Origin: Colimorpha_A sp964630635 | Lineage (GTDB): Bacteria > Bacillota > Clostridia > Oscillospirales > CAG-272 | Length of the DNA stretch: 11,486 bases | NCBI GenBank assembly: GCA_964630635.1 | Contig: CAZVVM010000058.1 | Coordinates: 1-11,486, forward strand | Direction of reading: 5' to 3' | Part shown: positions 1-6,241 of the stretch, piece after piece | Position numbering within the stretch: position 1 is the stretch's first letter | Layout of the letters: the number at the start of each line of letters is the position of its first letter | Notes under the pieces: generated by a model | What the model saw: the letters and a program-made list of their open reading frames with translations, nothing else | Databases searched by the model: none | What the model was told of the DNA's origin: nothing | Translations under genes and position numbers: made by a program

Positions 1-62
1 TTGGTTAGAGCTACCGGCTCATAACCGGTCGGTCCTAGGTTCGAGTCCTAGATGGCCCACCA
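1..62 (+). tRNA. tRNA with CAU anticodon (Ile2 or Met), 5' end cut by window
   Basis: The window opens inside the D arm (TTGGTTAGAGC). The anticodon stem is ACCGG (13-17) with CCGGT (25-29), and the loop CTCATAA carries CAT at 20-22. The T stem is CTAGG/CCTAG (47-51) around TTCGAGT, followed by acceptor strand ATGGCCC (52-58), discriminator A59 and an encoded CCA (60-62). About 15 bases of the 5' end are missing. A CAU anticodon means either elongator Met or the Ile2 tRNA whose C34 is changed to lysidine. The CUCAUAA loop and flanking stem resemble the Bacillus Ile2 tRNA as I remember it, but many pipelines would label it Met. It is not obviously an initiator, because the anticodon stem lacks the GGG/CCC run. 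Confidence 0.93.
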
Positions 63-98
63 AAAAACGACAATCTTCGACAGAAGGTTGTCGTTTTT
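63..98 (+). terminator. Intrinsic terminator after the tRNA
   Basis: An 11-bp stem AAAAACGACAA (63-73) / TTGTCGTTTTT (88-98) encloses a smaller CTTC-GACA-GAAG hairpin and ends in a T run. It starts directly after the tRNA CCA end, so it closes the tRNA transcript. The A/T-flanked stem could also work in the reverse direction. Confidence 0.85.
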
Positions 99-100
99 AC

Positions 101-182
101 TTTTTCACTTTTCACTCTTCACTTTTCACTAAAAACCGCTTGTCGTTTTTTGGCAAGTAATAAGTAATGGTGAATAGTGAAT
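101..182. repeat. Imperfect inverted repeat of TTCAC words
   Basis: The left side (101-130) is a run of TTCACT/TTTTCAC words. The right side (about 160-182) is built of GTAAT/GTGAATAG words that are partly complementary to it, with a T-rich centre. Similar short TTCAC-type runs occur as non-coding interspersed repeats in clostridial genomes (from memory). No coding signal was seen; the minus-strand reading frame here is just the low-complexity run. Confidence 0.5.
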
Positions 183-238
183 AGGTGCTGATGTAGCTTT
201 TCTCCCTTTGGTCGAAAAGCATTATTTTTTACACGGGT

Positions 239-357
239 TCGAATCATTATTATCATGCTTGCCGAAGGCAAACATCGCATCATTGCGAACGGAGTGAAGC
301 ATATCATTTTGAGCGTAGCGAAATCATCATATCGCCGAAGGCGATACATAATCGAAT
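239..357. repeat. Four-module short hairpin array with possible target duplication
   Basis: Positions 245-351 hold four GC-rich mini-modules separated by ATCAT-type linkers: TGCCGAAGGCA near 260, GCGAACGGAGTGAAGC near 285, GAGCGTAGCGAAATC near 311, and ATCGCCGAAGGCGAT near 331. The first and last are GAA-capped hairpins (GCC GAA GGC). The array is bracketed by TCGAAT at 239-244 and again at 352-357, which looks like a 6-bp target duplication. Removing the insert restores CGGG-TTCGAAT-CCCG, which resembles a tRNA T arm. Repeats of this style are known to me from clostridial genomes; their mechanism is not established. Confidence 0.55.
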
Positions 358-506
358 CCCGCCGTTGAGCTTGCTCACCGCTGCGCTTCTTACGCTCATA
401 TAAAGCAAGCTCTGCAATTATGATACCAAACGGTATCGCAAATGCGGCGCTTATTGTTATGAAGTATGAATTTCAGGGCTTTTGTGTGTTTTATTGTATT
501 TTCCCA
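358..506. other. Gene-free stretch upstream of the first glycosidase
   Basis: The part up to about 415 is a set of short inverted words (GAGCTTGCTC, GCTTGC...GCAAGC) that looks like more repeat debris. From about 420 it becomes ordinary AT-rich promoter-proximal DNA. The open frame that starts at 420 lacks a ribosome binding site and runs out of frame into the real gene, so I see no gene here. Confidence 0.5.
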
Positions 507-535
507 TTGAATTTGCCTATTAATTGTGATACAAT
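507..535 (+). promoter_or_regulatory. Sigma-A promoter of the GH20/GH163-like gene
   Basis: The -35 box TTGAAT (507-512) and -10 box TACAAT (530-535) are separated by exactly 17 bases. The -10 is embedded in a perfect 6-bp inverted repeat AATTGT-GAT-ACAATT (522-536), a likely repressor operator. The ribosome binding site GGAGG (555-559) lies 5 bases before ATG 565. Confidence 0.8.
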
Positions 536-536
536 T
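522..536. promoter_or_regulatory. Palindromic operator candidate over the -10 box
   Basis: AATTGTGATACAATT is a perfect inverted repeat with a 3-base centre and covers the -10 hexamer, the placement expected of a repressor site. Its TTGTGAT core also occurs, on the reverse strand, inside the block conserved upstream of both GH4 genes (4267-4288 and 6205-6226). The regulator is not known. Confidence 0.45.
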
Positions 537-564
537 CATTTAGTACGTGAAGACGGAGGAGAAA

Positions 565-3258
565 ATGCGCACAGACGAATTCTATTACAAGCAGCCAGAG
601 CCCGAGTTTATAAACTGGCTGAACAGCCCTATACACAAATCAGTGCCCGATGGCTTTACCAAAACGAAGCCCGAGACGGGTGAAATCTCGGTAATAGGGG
701 CATATACGGATGAGGTCTTCGAAGAGTGGAAAGAGATAATTGCCACAGCCGTCGATGACCTTGCAAGCTTTCTTTCAATATGCGGAATATCGGGAAACAA
801 ATATCCGATAAAAATAACCTATTCCGAGGGCTTCGGTGAGCAGGATTACAAAATCTCGGTAAGCGAAAACGAATGTTGCCTCTACGCATCGCATCCCGAG
901 GGCGCAAGACGCGCCGTCTACTATCTTGAGGAAGAGATGATCAAGCACGACGGACCCTTCCTCACGATAGGCGATATCGTACGCACCTCGCGGATCGGCA
1001 GACGTATAACCAGAGGGTTCTTTTCCCCTACCAACCGTCCGCCGAAATACGGTGACGAGCTGCTTGACGATATAGATTATTATCCCGAAAACTATCTTAA
1101 CCGCTTGGCACACAACGGTACGAACGGCATCTGGATATACACGTCGTTTGCACAGCTGATACATTCTCCGTATCTGCCGCACAAGGATGACGGCTGCGAG
1201 AAGAGAATGAAGAAGCTATCCGGCATCGTTGAAAGATGCAAAAGATACGGCATTAAGGTATATATTTTCGCCATTGAGCCGATGGGTCTTACCAAGGATA
1301 AGCTGAATGGACGGGAGGATATGCTTGGAGCAGATCCTATAGCCGGCTACTACCCATTTTGTCCGAGAACCGAAAAAACGCGCGAGCACGTTATCTATTG
1401 CCTCGAAAACATCTTTAAATCAATCCCCGATCTCGGTGGATATATCACTATACCCGCGGGAGAACGGCTTACGACCTGCGCGTCGGTAGGCACCTACAAG
1501 ACCTGCCCGAGATGCTCGAAATACAGCAGAGGCGAAAACCTTGCATACAGCGTTGACCTCATCAAGGAGGGACTTCGCCGTGCGGGAACGGGCGCTGAAT
1601 TTATCAGCTGGACCTACGGACACAGATACTGGGACGACGACGATATTACCGAGTATATACGCAATACGCCAACCGACATCGTCATCATGCAGAATTTCGA
1701 GGACAGAGGCGTCGACACTCAGCTTGGTAAGCCGAGGATCGCGTACGATTACTGGCTCTCTTATCCCGGACCGTCGGATATGTTTGCCCTTTCGGCTCGC
1801 GAGGCAAGAGAGCACGGCAACCCTGCCTATGCAAAAATGCAGGTATGCTCCTCTCACGAGATAGCGACAGTGCCGTACATTCCCGCGCCCGGCATACTTT
1901 TTGACAAATACAAAAAGGCAAGAGAGCTTAACGTCACGGGAATTATGGAGTGCTGGTATTTCGGAAATTACCCCTCGCTTATGAACCGCGCGTCTACGGA
2001 GCTTTCATATATTGACGATTTTTCGGATAAGACGGCTTTCCTTATCGAGCTTGCTTCACGCCTTTACGGCAAGTCGAGGGCAAGTAAGATCGCCGACGCC
2101 TGGAGCGCGTTTGAAACGGGATACCGCAACTATCCGACGAATATAATGTTCAGCTACTACGGACCCATGCACGACGGCGTGGTCTGGGAGCTGTTCCCTA
2201 TTCCCGTCAACAGATCCCTGCCGCGCTCGTGGCAGCTCACCGATCCGCCGGACGGAGACAGAATAGGCGAATGCCTGTTTAACGGTCATACCATCGACGA
2301 GGCAATAACCCTTGCCGAAAGAATGTGCGAGGCATGGGACAGAGGTCTTGATCTGCTTCCGCTTTCGGAGGGCGACGAGCATATCTCGTGTGCTGAAGCG
2401 ATAGGCATCTTATTCAGATCCGGAAAAAACATCCTCGAGTTCTACAGATTGCGTAATATACTCGGCACGGGTGCTGACGATCCCTACGCGACCGTGGAAA
2501 AAATGGAAAATATCGTTAATGAAGAAATGGCACATTCGAAGAGAATGATCGAGCTGTGTTCTTCCGACCCCCGTCTTGGCTATCACTCGGAATCCGAGGG
2601 CTTCAAGTTCTTCCCCGAGAAGCTTAAGAGCCGAATAAACAAGCTCGAAAAGCTCTTTGAAGGCGACTTTGCCACGATCAGAAAACGCCTTAACGACGGA
2701 AGACCCCCTCTCGGCTATTACTATGCAGAGGACAAGGATTATTATCCGCTCGGCAAATGCAAGGACAGCTTCCGTTGGGAGTCGATCGACGAAAACAGAA
2801 AATTCGGCGCTTACGTTGACGGCGACGAGATCAAGATTCCGATAAGATGTCTTCCCCGTGACGTATTTACCCTTTGCTTTGAATTTTCACTTTTCCAGCC
2901 CGAAAGCGGAGTAGTGTATAATCCCAACGTAGGTGCTTCACGCCACTCCGAGATAAAGACTTACGTCACGGAGGAGGGACTTTCGCTTGCGCCGGAAGCA
3001 ACTACACATCAATCCTTTTGGGACGATAATGTCAAGGATGAGCTATCCAAATACCGCCTTGAGACCAGGATCGAAGATGGCATAGCAGAACACGTTTTGT
3101 CGGTAAAGATACCGCGTGAAAAATGGAACGGAAAAACCGCCATCCACCTGAACATAAGAATATGCGGCAAGCAGTGGAAGACCGACAGTGATCCCGTAAA
3201 TACACTCGGAAAGTGGGATATAACTCCCGGCGAGTTTGGTATACTGATGCCGATGTAA
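565..3258 (+). CDS. Cytoplasmic GH20/GH163-like glycosidase (zincin-like domain plus TIM barrel), specificity unknown
   Basis: This 897-residue protein begins at ATG 565; GTG 547 would give six more residues, but it lies upstream of the GGAGG site that places ATG 565. Residues 40-135 look like the zincin-like N-terminal fold of GH20/GH67-type enzymes, with the typical YKISVSENECCLYASHPEGARRAV pattern split as a strand followed by an EGARRAVYYLEEE helix. A TIM-barrel-like region follows (about 145-480), opening with GRRITRGFF. Its GGYITIPAGERLTTC segment (291-305) holds E300, a candidate catalytic acid, followed by a CPRC motif (C314, C317) that may bind metal. Residues 570-710 are mostly helical and include SDPRLGYHSESEG (667-679). 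Residues 735-897 are a beta-rich module that may be DOMON/CBM9-like. There is no signal peptide or membrane segment, so it acts inside the cell on an imported oligosaccharide. It is single-gene, with its own promoter and terminator. I could not assign a substrate; hexosaminidase is only one option. Confidence 0.75.
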   Translation: MRTDEFYYKQPEPEFINWLNSPIHKSVPDGFTKTKPETGEISVIGAYTDEVFEEWKEIIATAVDDLASFLSICGISGNKYPIKITYSEGFGEQDYKISVSENECCLYASHPEGARRAVYYLEEEMIKHDGPFLTIGDIVRTSRIGRRITRGFFSPTNRPPKYGDELLDDIDYYPENYLNRLAHNGTNGIWIYTSFAQLIHSPYLPHKDDGCEKRMKKLSGIVERCKRYGIKVYIFAIEPMGLTKDKLNGREDMLGADPIAGYYPFCPRTEKTREHVIYCLENIFKSIPDLGGYITIPAGERLTTCASVGTYKTCPRCSKYSRGENLAYSVDLIKEGLRRAGTGAEFISWTYGHRYWDDDDITEYIRNTPTDIVIMQNFEDRGVDTQLGKPRIAYDYWLSYPGPSDMFALSAREAREHGNPAYAKMQVCSSHEIATVPYIPAPGILFDKYKKARELNVTGIMECWYFGNYPSLMNRASTELSYIDDFSDKTAFLIELASRLYGKSRASKIADAWSAFETGYRNYPTNIMFSYYGPMHDGVVWELFPIPVNRSLPRSWQLTDPPDGDRIGECLFNGHTIDEAITLAERMCEAWDRGLDLLPLSEGDEHISCAEAIGILFRSGKNILEFYRLRNILGTGADDPYATVEKMENIVNEEMAHSKRMIELCSSDPRLGYHSESEGFKFFPEKLKSRINKLEKLFEGDFATIRKRLNDGRPPLGYYYAEDKDYYPLGKCKDSFRWESIDENRKFGAYVDGDEIKIPIRCLPRDVFTLCFEFSLFQPESGVVYNPNVGASRHSEIKTYVTEEGLSLAPEATTHQSFWDDNVKDELSKYRLETRIEDGIAEHVLSVKIPREKWNGKTAIHLNIRICGKQWKTDSDPVNTLGKWDITPGEFGILMPM

Positions 3259-3262
3259 TATA

Positions 3263-3295
3263 AAAAAGCATTGAACCCTGCGTTCAATGCTTTTT
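3263..3295. terminator. Bidirectional intrinsic terminator
   Basis: A perfect 13-bp stem AAAAAGCATTGAA (3263-3275) / TTCAATGCTTTTT (3283-3295) with a 7-base loop. A runs on one side and T runs on the other let it end both the upstream plus-strand glycosidase and the convergent minus-strand regulator, whose stop codon is only 5 bases away. Confidence 0.9.
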
Positions 3296-3299
3296 CTTT

Positions 3300-4145
3300 T
3301 TATCCGTTTTTTCGGGTTTTGCCGACGCCGACACTGTTCCGCGCCTCTTTCGGAGATACACCGTAGTGCTTTTTGAATTGATAAGAAAAGTAGTTACTGT
3401 CGTTAAAGCCGCAGCTGTAAGCTATCTCCCCGACCCTCTTCTCGTGATTATTAACAAGCATATACTCCGCCATTTTCAGCCGATAGAGCGTGAGGTATTC
3501 GTTAAAGCCGAAGCCCGTATCCTTTTTGAATATTCTCGACAGATGCTCGGCGCTGACGTTCATCAGGCGTGAAACGGCCGAAAGCTTGATATCGTTCATA
3601 TAGTTTTCCTGAATATACCTGACCGTCTTTTCTACAATGGAGTCGCCTCCATATTCGTTTTTCTTTTCGTTCTCGTTCCGTATAAGGGCAAGAAGCAGCT
3701 GCTCGGTATGCGTTTTCAAGGCGTGGATAGACAATGCGTCTTTTTTCAGATATTCCGATTCTATCATCGCGAAAACCGTGTCAATATAGCTTAGAAGCTT
3801 TTTGTTGCTGTAAATATGACCGAGCTTGAGTGTAGCGTTAAGGATATCCGCGGATATAAAATCCTCGGTAAAATTGATCAGGTGTCTCGAATGCGGATTT
3901 GGTCCGTAATTTGTACGGTGGATAGTTCCTGCGGGAATGAGAATGATGTCACCCGACGCTACGTCGTACGAGTGATCCTCAATAAAATAGTTGCAATTTC
4001 CATCCTTCATATAATAAAGCTCAAATGCGCTGTGGTAATGCTCTGTGGCAACACTGCCTTTGACGTTTTCTCCCTTGTTGAAGTAGAAGTCGTGATTGTC
4101 ACCGTTAAACGGCGTCGTATTTTTTCCTGAAGCCAATATTCTCAA
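3300..4145 (-). CDS. AraC-family transcriptional regulator with cupin sensor, paired with the first GH4 gene
   Basis: About 281 residues. The N-terminal cupin-like sensor (about 30-110) has EHYHSAFELYYM (H36, H38, E42) and SGDIILIPAGTIHR, the usual sugar-sensing beta barrel. The C-terminal AraC DNA-binding domain (about 170-270) has two helix-turn-helices, one near 187-208 (LSAVSRLMNVSAEHLSRIFKK) and one near 236-257, with the family signature GEIAYSCGFNDSNYFSYQFKKHYGVSP. It is divergent from the GH4 gene at 4306, so it most likely activates that gene in response to the imported sugar. The start is uncertain. The longest frame begins at TTG 4199, but that lies within the -35 box of the gene's own promoter, so it cannot be on the transcript. 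TTG 4145, just after GAAAGG, is my choice; TTG 4136 is the alternative. Confidence 0.88.
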   Translation of the reverse strand: MRILASGKNTTPFNGDNHDFYFNKGENVKGSVATEHYHSAFELYYMKDGNCNYFIEDHSYDVASGDIILIPAGTIHRTNYGPNPHSRHLINFTEDFISADILNATLKLGHIYSNKKLLSYIDTVFAMIESEYLKKDALSIHALKTHTEQLLLALIRNENEKKNEYGGDSIVEKTVRYIQENYMNDIKLSAVSRLMNVSAEHLSRIFKKDTGFGFNEYLTLYRLKMAEYMLVNNHEKRVGEIAYSCGFNDSNYFSYQFKKHYGVSPKEARNSVGVGKTRKNG

Positions 4146-4170
4146 GCATCCTTTCGCGATGATTTTTGTT

Positions 4171-4199
4171 ATTTTACCACATCTGATCAAAAAAATCAA
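4171..4199 (-). promoter_or_regulatory. Promoter of the first AraC regulator
   Basis: On the minus strand, -35 TTGATT (4199-4194) and -10 TAAAAT (4176-4171) are separated by 17 bases, a good sigma-A promoter. It sits back-to-back with the GH4 promoter. The -35 half is present again at 6133-6138, upstream of the second GH4 gene, where the -10 half is missing. Confidence 0.7.
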
Positions 4200-4222
4200 G
4201 AAAAAACACGCGATATTTTGAA

Positions 4223-4288
4223 TTTATGCTAATTTTGTTAAGGTAATTGATTTATTTATGAGATAGAATGTAATCACAACATTAAACA
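4223..4288 (+). promoter_or_regulatory. Conserved control region of GH4 copy 1
   Basis: Two blocks are shared with the second GH4 gene at the same spacing. The upstream block (4223-4252) carries TTTATGCTAAT, then TTAAGGTAATTGATT. The 22-base block at 4267-4288 is identical in both copies and contains AATGT-7-ACATT, an inverted repeat. The likely -10 is TAGAAT (4264-4269). At 17 bases upstream the -35 position reads AGGTAA, far from consensus, as expected for an activator-dependent promoter, so the upstream block is the candidate AraC site. The ribosome binding site is GGAGG (4295-4299). Confidence 0.6.
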
Positions 4289-4305
4289 TTCGCCGGAGGA
4301 AAATT

Positions 4306-5685
4306 ATGCAATACACGAATAATAAAGCAACTGACGTCAAGATCGCCTACATAGGCGGCGGATCAAGAGGATGGGCATGGAATCTCATGAGCGACCTTGC
4401 GGCAATAGACGACGTTTCGGGCAACGTTGATCTTTACGACATAGATTACGAGGCGGCACAGCATAACGAAATAATAGGCAATAAATTCAATAATGCGCCG
4501 GGTGCCAAGTCAAAATGGACCTATACGGCGAAGAAGACCCTCGATGAAGCGGTTAAAGGTGCGGATTTCGTAATAATCTCCATCCTCCCCGGTACGTTCA
4601 AGGAAATGGAGAGCGACGTACACGCTCCCGAAAAATACGGTATTTATCAGTCTGTCGGTGACACCGCAGGCCCCGGAGGAATTTTAAGAGCTTTGCGTAC
4701 GATCCCGATGATGGAGGTCATCGCGAAAGCCGTAGAAAAGAACGCGCCGAACGCGTGGGTCATCAACTACACGAACCCTATGGCTCTGTGTGTAAAGGCA
4801 CTGTACGACACCTTCCCCAAGATCAAGGCATTCGGATGCTGTCACGAGGTATTCGGTGCTCAGCGTTTCATTATGTGGACCCTGAAAGAAATCCGCGGCA
4901 TCGAGGTTGCCGACAGAAGCGATATCAAGACCAACGTCGTCGGTGTCAACCACTTTACCTGGATCACGGGCGCAACGTATCGCGACGTTGACATTTTCCC
5001 GATATATAAAGAGTACGCGGTGAAGGCGCTCGAATCGCCCGAAGAACTCGAACGTATTTACTCCCGCTTTGAATTTAAGCAGATGGTCAAAATGGATCTC
5101 TTCCTGCGCTATGGCGCTCTTGCCGCAGCGGGAGACAGACACCTTGCGGAGTTCTGCCCCGGCTCCTGGTATCTTGATACCCCCGAGCAGGTTGAAAATT
5201 GGGGCTTCGCGCTTACTCCCGTCAGCTGGAGATGGGGAGACCTTAATGATCGGCTTGAAAAGAGCCGACGCTTGAGAACGGGCGAGGAGGATGTCAAAAT
5301 TGTGGACACCGGTGAAGAGGGAGCAGATCTGATACGCGCGCTTCTGGGTCTACGCGACATCGTTACAAACGTCAATCTGCCCAACAGAGGACAGATACCG
5401 AATCTTCCTCTGGGTGCCGTTGTTGAGACGAACGCATCCTTCCGCGACAATTCGGTAATTCCCGTAATGGCGGGTAACGTTCCCGAGGGAGTTTACTCAC
5501 TTGTAGCGTCCTCCGTCGACGAGCAGCTTATGGTATCCCGCGCTGCCAAGGAGCGCGACCTCGATCTCGCGTTCAAGGCATTCTGCAAGGATAATCTCGT
5601 AAGACTTGACGCCAAGACCGCAAGAAAGCTCTTCGACGAAATGGTAGAAAACACGAAGGATTATCTTACCGAATACTTCAAATAA
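4306..5685 (+). CDS. GH4 glycosidase, probable NAD/Mn-dependent alpha-galacturonidase (copy 1)
   Basis: 459 residues, the usual GH4 length, from ATG 4306 with GGAGG 6 bases upstream. GH4 enzymes bind NAD and a divalent metal and cleave by a redox-elimination mechanism in the cytoplasm. The NAD site is KIAYIGGGSRGWAW (12-25). INYTNPMAL (153-161) is the family substrate/cofactor loop. GCCHEV (177-182) supplies the metal cysteine C179, and VGVNHFTW (212-219) the metal histidine H216. RYGALAAAGDRHLAEF (268-283) contains the likely base Y269. The CHEV variant of the C-H-x-x motif is described in the family as the mark of alpha-galacturonidases (LplD type), distinct from the alpha-galactosidase and alpha-glucosidase variants. 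It would remove alpha-linked GalA from pectin-derived oligosaccharides. It is a single-gene unit with a terminator at 5738. Specificity comes from the motif only. Confidence 0.88.
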   Translation: MQYTNNKATDVKIAYIGGGSRGWAWNLMSDLAAIDDVSGNVDLYDIDYEAAQHNEIIGNKFNNAPGAKSKWTYTAKKTLDEAVKGADFVIISILPGTFKEMESDVHAPEKYGIYQSVGDTAGPGGILRALRTIPMMEVIAKAVEKNAPNAWVINYTNPMALCVKALYDTFPKIKAFGCCHEVFGAQRFIMWTLKEIRGIEVADRSDIKTNVVGVNHFTWITGATYRDVDIFPIYKEYAVKALESPEELERIYSRFEFKQMVKMDLFLRYGALAAAGDRHLAEFCPGSWYLDTPEQVENWGFALTPVSWRWGDLNDRLEKSRRLRTGEEDVKIVDTGEEGADLIRALLGLRDIVTNVNLPNRGQIPNLPLGAVVETNASFRDNSVIPVMAGNVPEGVYSLVASSVDEQLMVSRAAKERDLDLAFKAFCKDNLVRLDAKTARKLFDEMVENTKDYLTEYFK

Positions 5686-5737
5686 TCCTCGGATATATCT
5701 TAGTTTTTAACAAGACTTATCCTTGATTCAAATTATG

Positions 5738-5761
5738 CCTCCGCTTATGCGGAGGTTTTTT
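5738..5761 (+). terminator. Intrinsic terminator after GH4 copy 1
   Basis: CCTCCGC-TTAT-GCGGAGG (5738-5755) followed by six T. A conserved sequence TCGGATATA...CAAGACTTAT precedes it and is shared with the tail of the second GH4 gene, but the hairpins of the two copies differ. Confidence 0.88.
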
Positions 5762-5784
5762 ACGTCATAATGCAGATATGATTT

Positions 5785-5865
5785 GTAGGGGCGATTCACG
5801 AATCGCCCGCCGTCACAATGGAAAGTAACACCGTTTTTATGCGGGCGAACACAGTTCGCCCCTAC
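5785..5865. repeat. Small GTAGGGG/CCCCTAC element, unit 1
   Basis: Starts GTAGGGGCGATTCACGAATC (5785-5804) and ends CGAACACAGTTCGCCCCTAC (5846-5865), with a 29-base AT-richer centre. Each end is itself palindromic (GGGCGATTC/GAATCGCCC and GGGCGAAC/GTTCGCCC), and the whole unit has GTAGGGG/CCCCTAC termini. Non-coding, MITE/REP-like. Confidence 0.8.
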
Positions 5866-5887
5866 GAGGACGTTTGAACGTTTCACG

Positions 5888-5967
5888 GTAGGGGTCGGCG
5901 CCCACGACGACCCGTATAAAAGGAATGTAACATCATTTTTATACGGGAGGGGAGCCCCCTCCCATAC
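5888..5967. repeat. Small GTAGGGG element, unit 2 (different words, worn right end)
   Basis: Starts GTAGGGGTCGGCGCCCACGA (5888-5907). A perfect 11-bp inverted repeat CCCGTATAAAA (5911-5921) / TTTTATACGGG (5937-5947) forms its centre, then GAGGGGAGCCCCCTCCCATAC to 5967; the final CCCATAC looks like a decayed CCCCTAC. The spacer (near GTAACATCATTTTTAT) matches the spacer of unit 1 (GTAACACCGTTTTTAT), so units 1 and 2 are related. Confidence 0.75.
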
Positions 5968-5991
5968 AAGAGGTATATTGAACGTTAATTT

Positions 5992-6060
5992 GTAGGGGCG
6001 AACTGTGTTCGCCCGCCTGTGAGCGGTAATTTTTTCGGGCGATTCGTGAATCGCCCCTAC
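5992..6060. repeat. Small GTAGGGG/CCCCTAC element, unit 3 (inverted relative to unit 1)
   Basis: Starts GTAGGGGCGAACTGTGTTCG and ends GATTCGTGAATCGCCCCTAC. These are the reverse complements of the right and left ends of unit 1, so this is unit 1 in the opposite orientation with a diverged spacer. Confidence 0.8.
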
Positions 6061-6088
6061 AGTTAATTTCCCGAATCATCGGAACGTT

Positions 6089-6112
6089 GTCTTGCCTCCT
6101 CCCCGGCAAGAC
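6089..6112. repeat. Short hairpin GTCTTGCC/GGCAAGAC
   Basis: A perfect 8-bp inverted repeat around an 8-base pyrimidine loop. It has no clear T tail, so a terminator role is doubtful. It sits just before the point where the duplicated GH4 segment begins (6119). Confidence 0.4.
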
Positions 6113-6118
6113 ATTTCG

Positions 6119-6226
6119 CATCTGGTCAAAAAAATCAAGAAAAAGGCGTTTTTCATCGTATTTATGCTAATATTATTAAGGTAATTGATTCATGTTTGAT
6201 GTACAATGTAATCACAACATTAAACA
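6119..6226 (+). promoter_or_regulatory. Duplicated control region of GH4 copy 2
   Basis: It repeats the copy-1 region from CATCTG (6119). The segment TCAAAAAAATCAAG (the old regulator -35) is kept. The block TTTATGCTAAT...TTAAGGTAATTGATT (6161-6190) and the identical 22-base block at 6205-6226 follow. The -10 candidate TACAAT (6202-6207) is at the same 41-base offset as in copy 1 and closer to consensus than copy 1's TAGAAT. The ribosome binding site GGAGG (6233-6237) lies 4 bases before ATG 6242. Confidence 0.65.
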
Positions 6227-6241
6227 CTCTTTGGAGGAATT

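Noticed and set aside
119..349. Minus-strand open frame in the repeat zone
   Set aside because: It is a translation of TTCAC and ATCAT repeat words, with no start signal and no protein-like composition.
245..351. CRISPR array
   Set aside because: The modules are not identical, they are 25-30 bases apart without uniform unique spacers, and no cas gene is near. A hairpin array fits better.
234..361. Intact second tRNA gene
   Set aside because: Only a T-arm-like stem-loop can be rebuilt; no anticodon arm or acceptor stem is visible around it.
547..564. GTG 547 as start of the first glycosidase
   Set aside because: The GGAGG at 555-559 lies between GTG 547 and ATG 565 and serves ATG 565; nothing similar precedes the GTG.
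420..683. Open frame of 87 codons before the first glycosidase
   Set aside because: It has no ribosome binding site, contains the promoter and operator of the real gene, and runs out of frame into it.
4684..5142. Long antisense open frames over the glycosidase genes (also 6446-6889, 10347-10814)
   Set aside because: They overlap well-supported enzyme genes, have no ribosome binding sites, and appear at the same place in both GH4 copies only because the coding strands are conserved.
5785..6060. Insertion sequence with a transposase
   Set aside because: The elements are under 85 bases each and contain no coding frame; at most they could be moved by a transposase encoded elsewhere.
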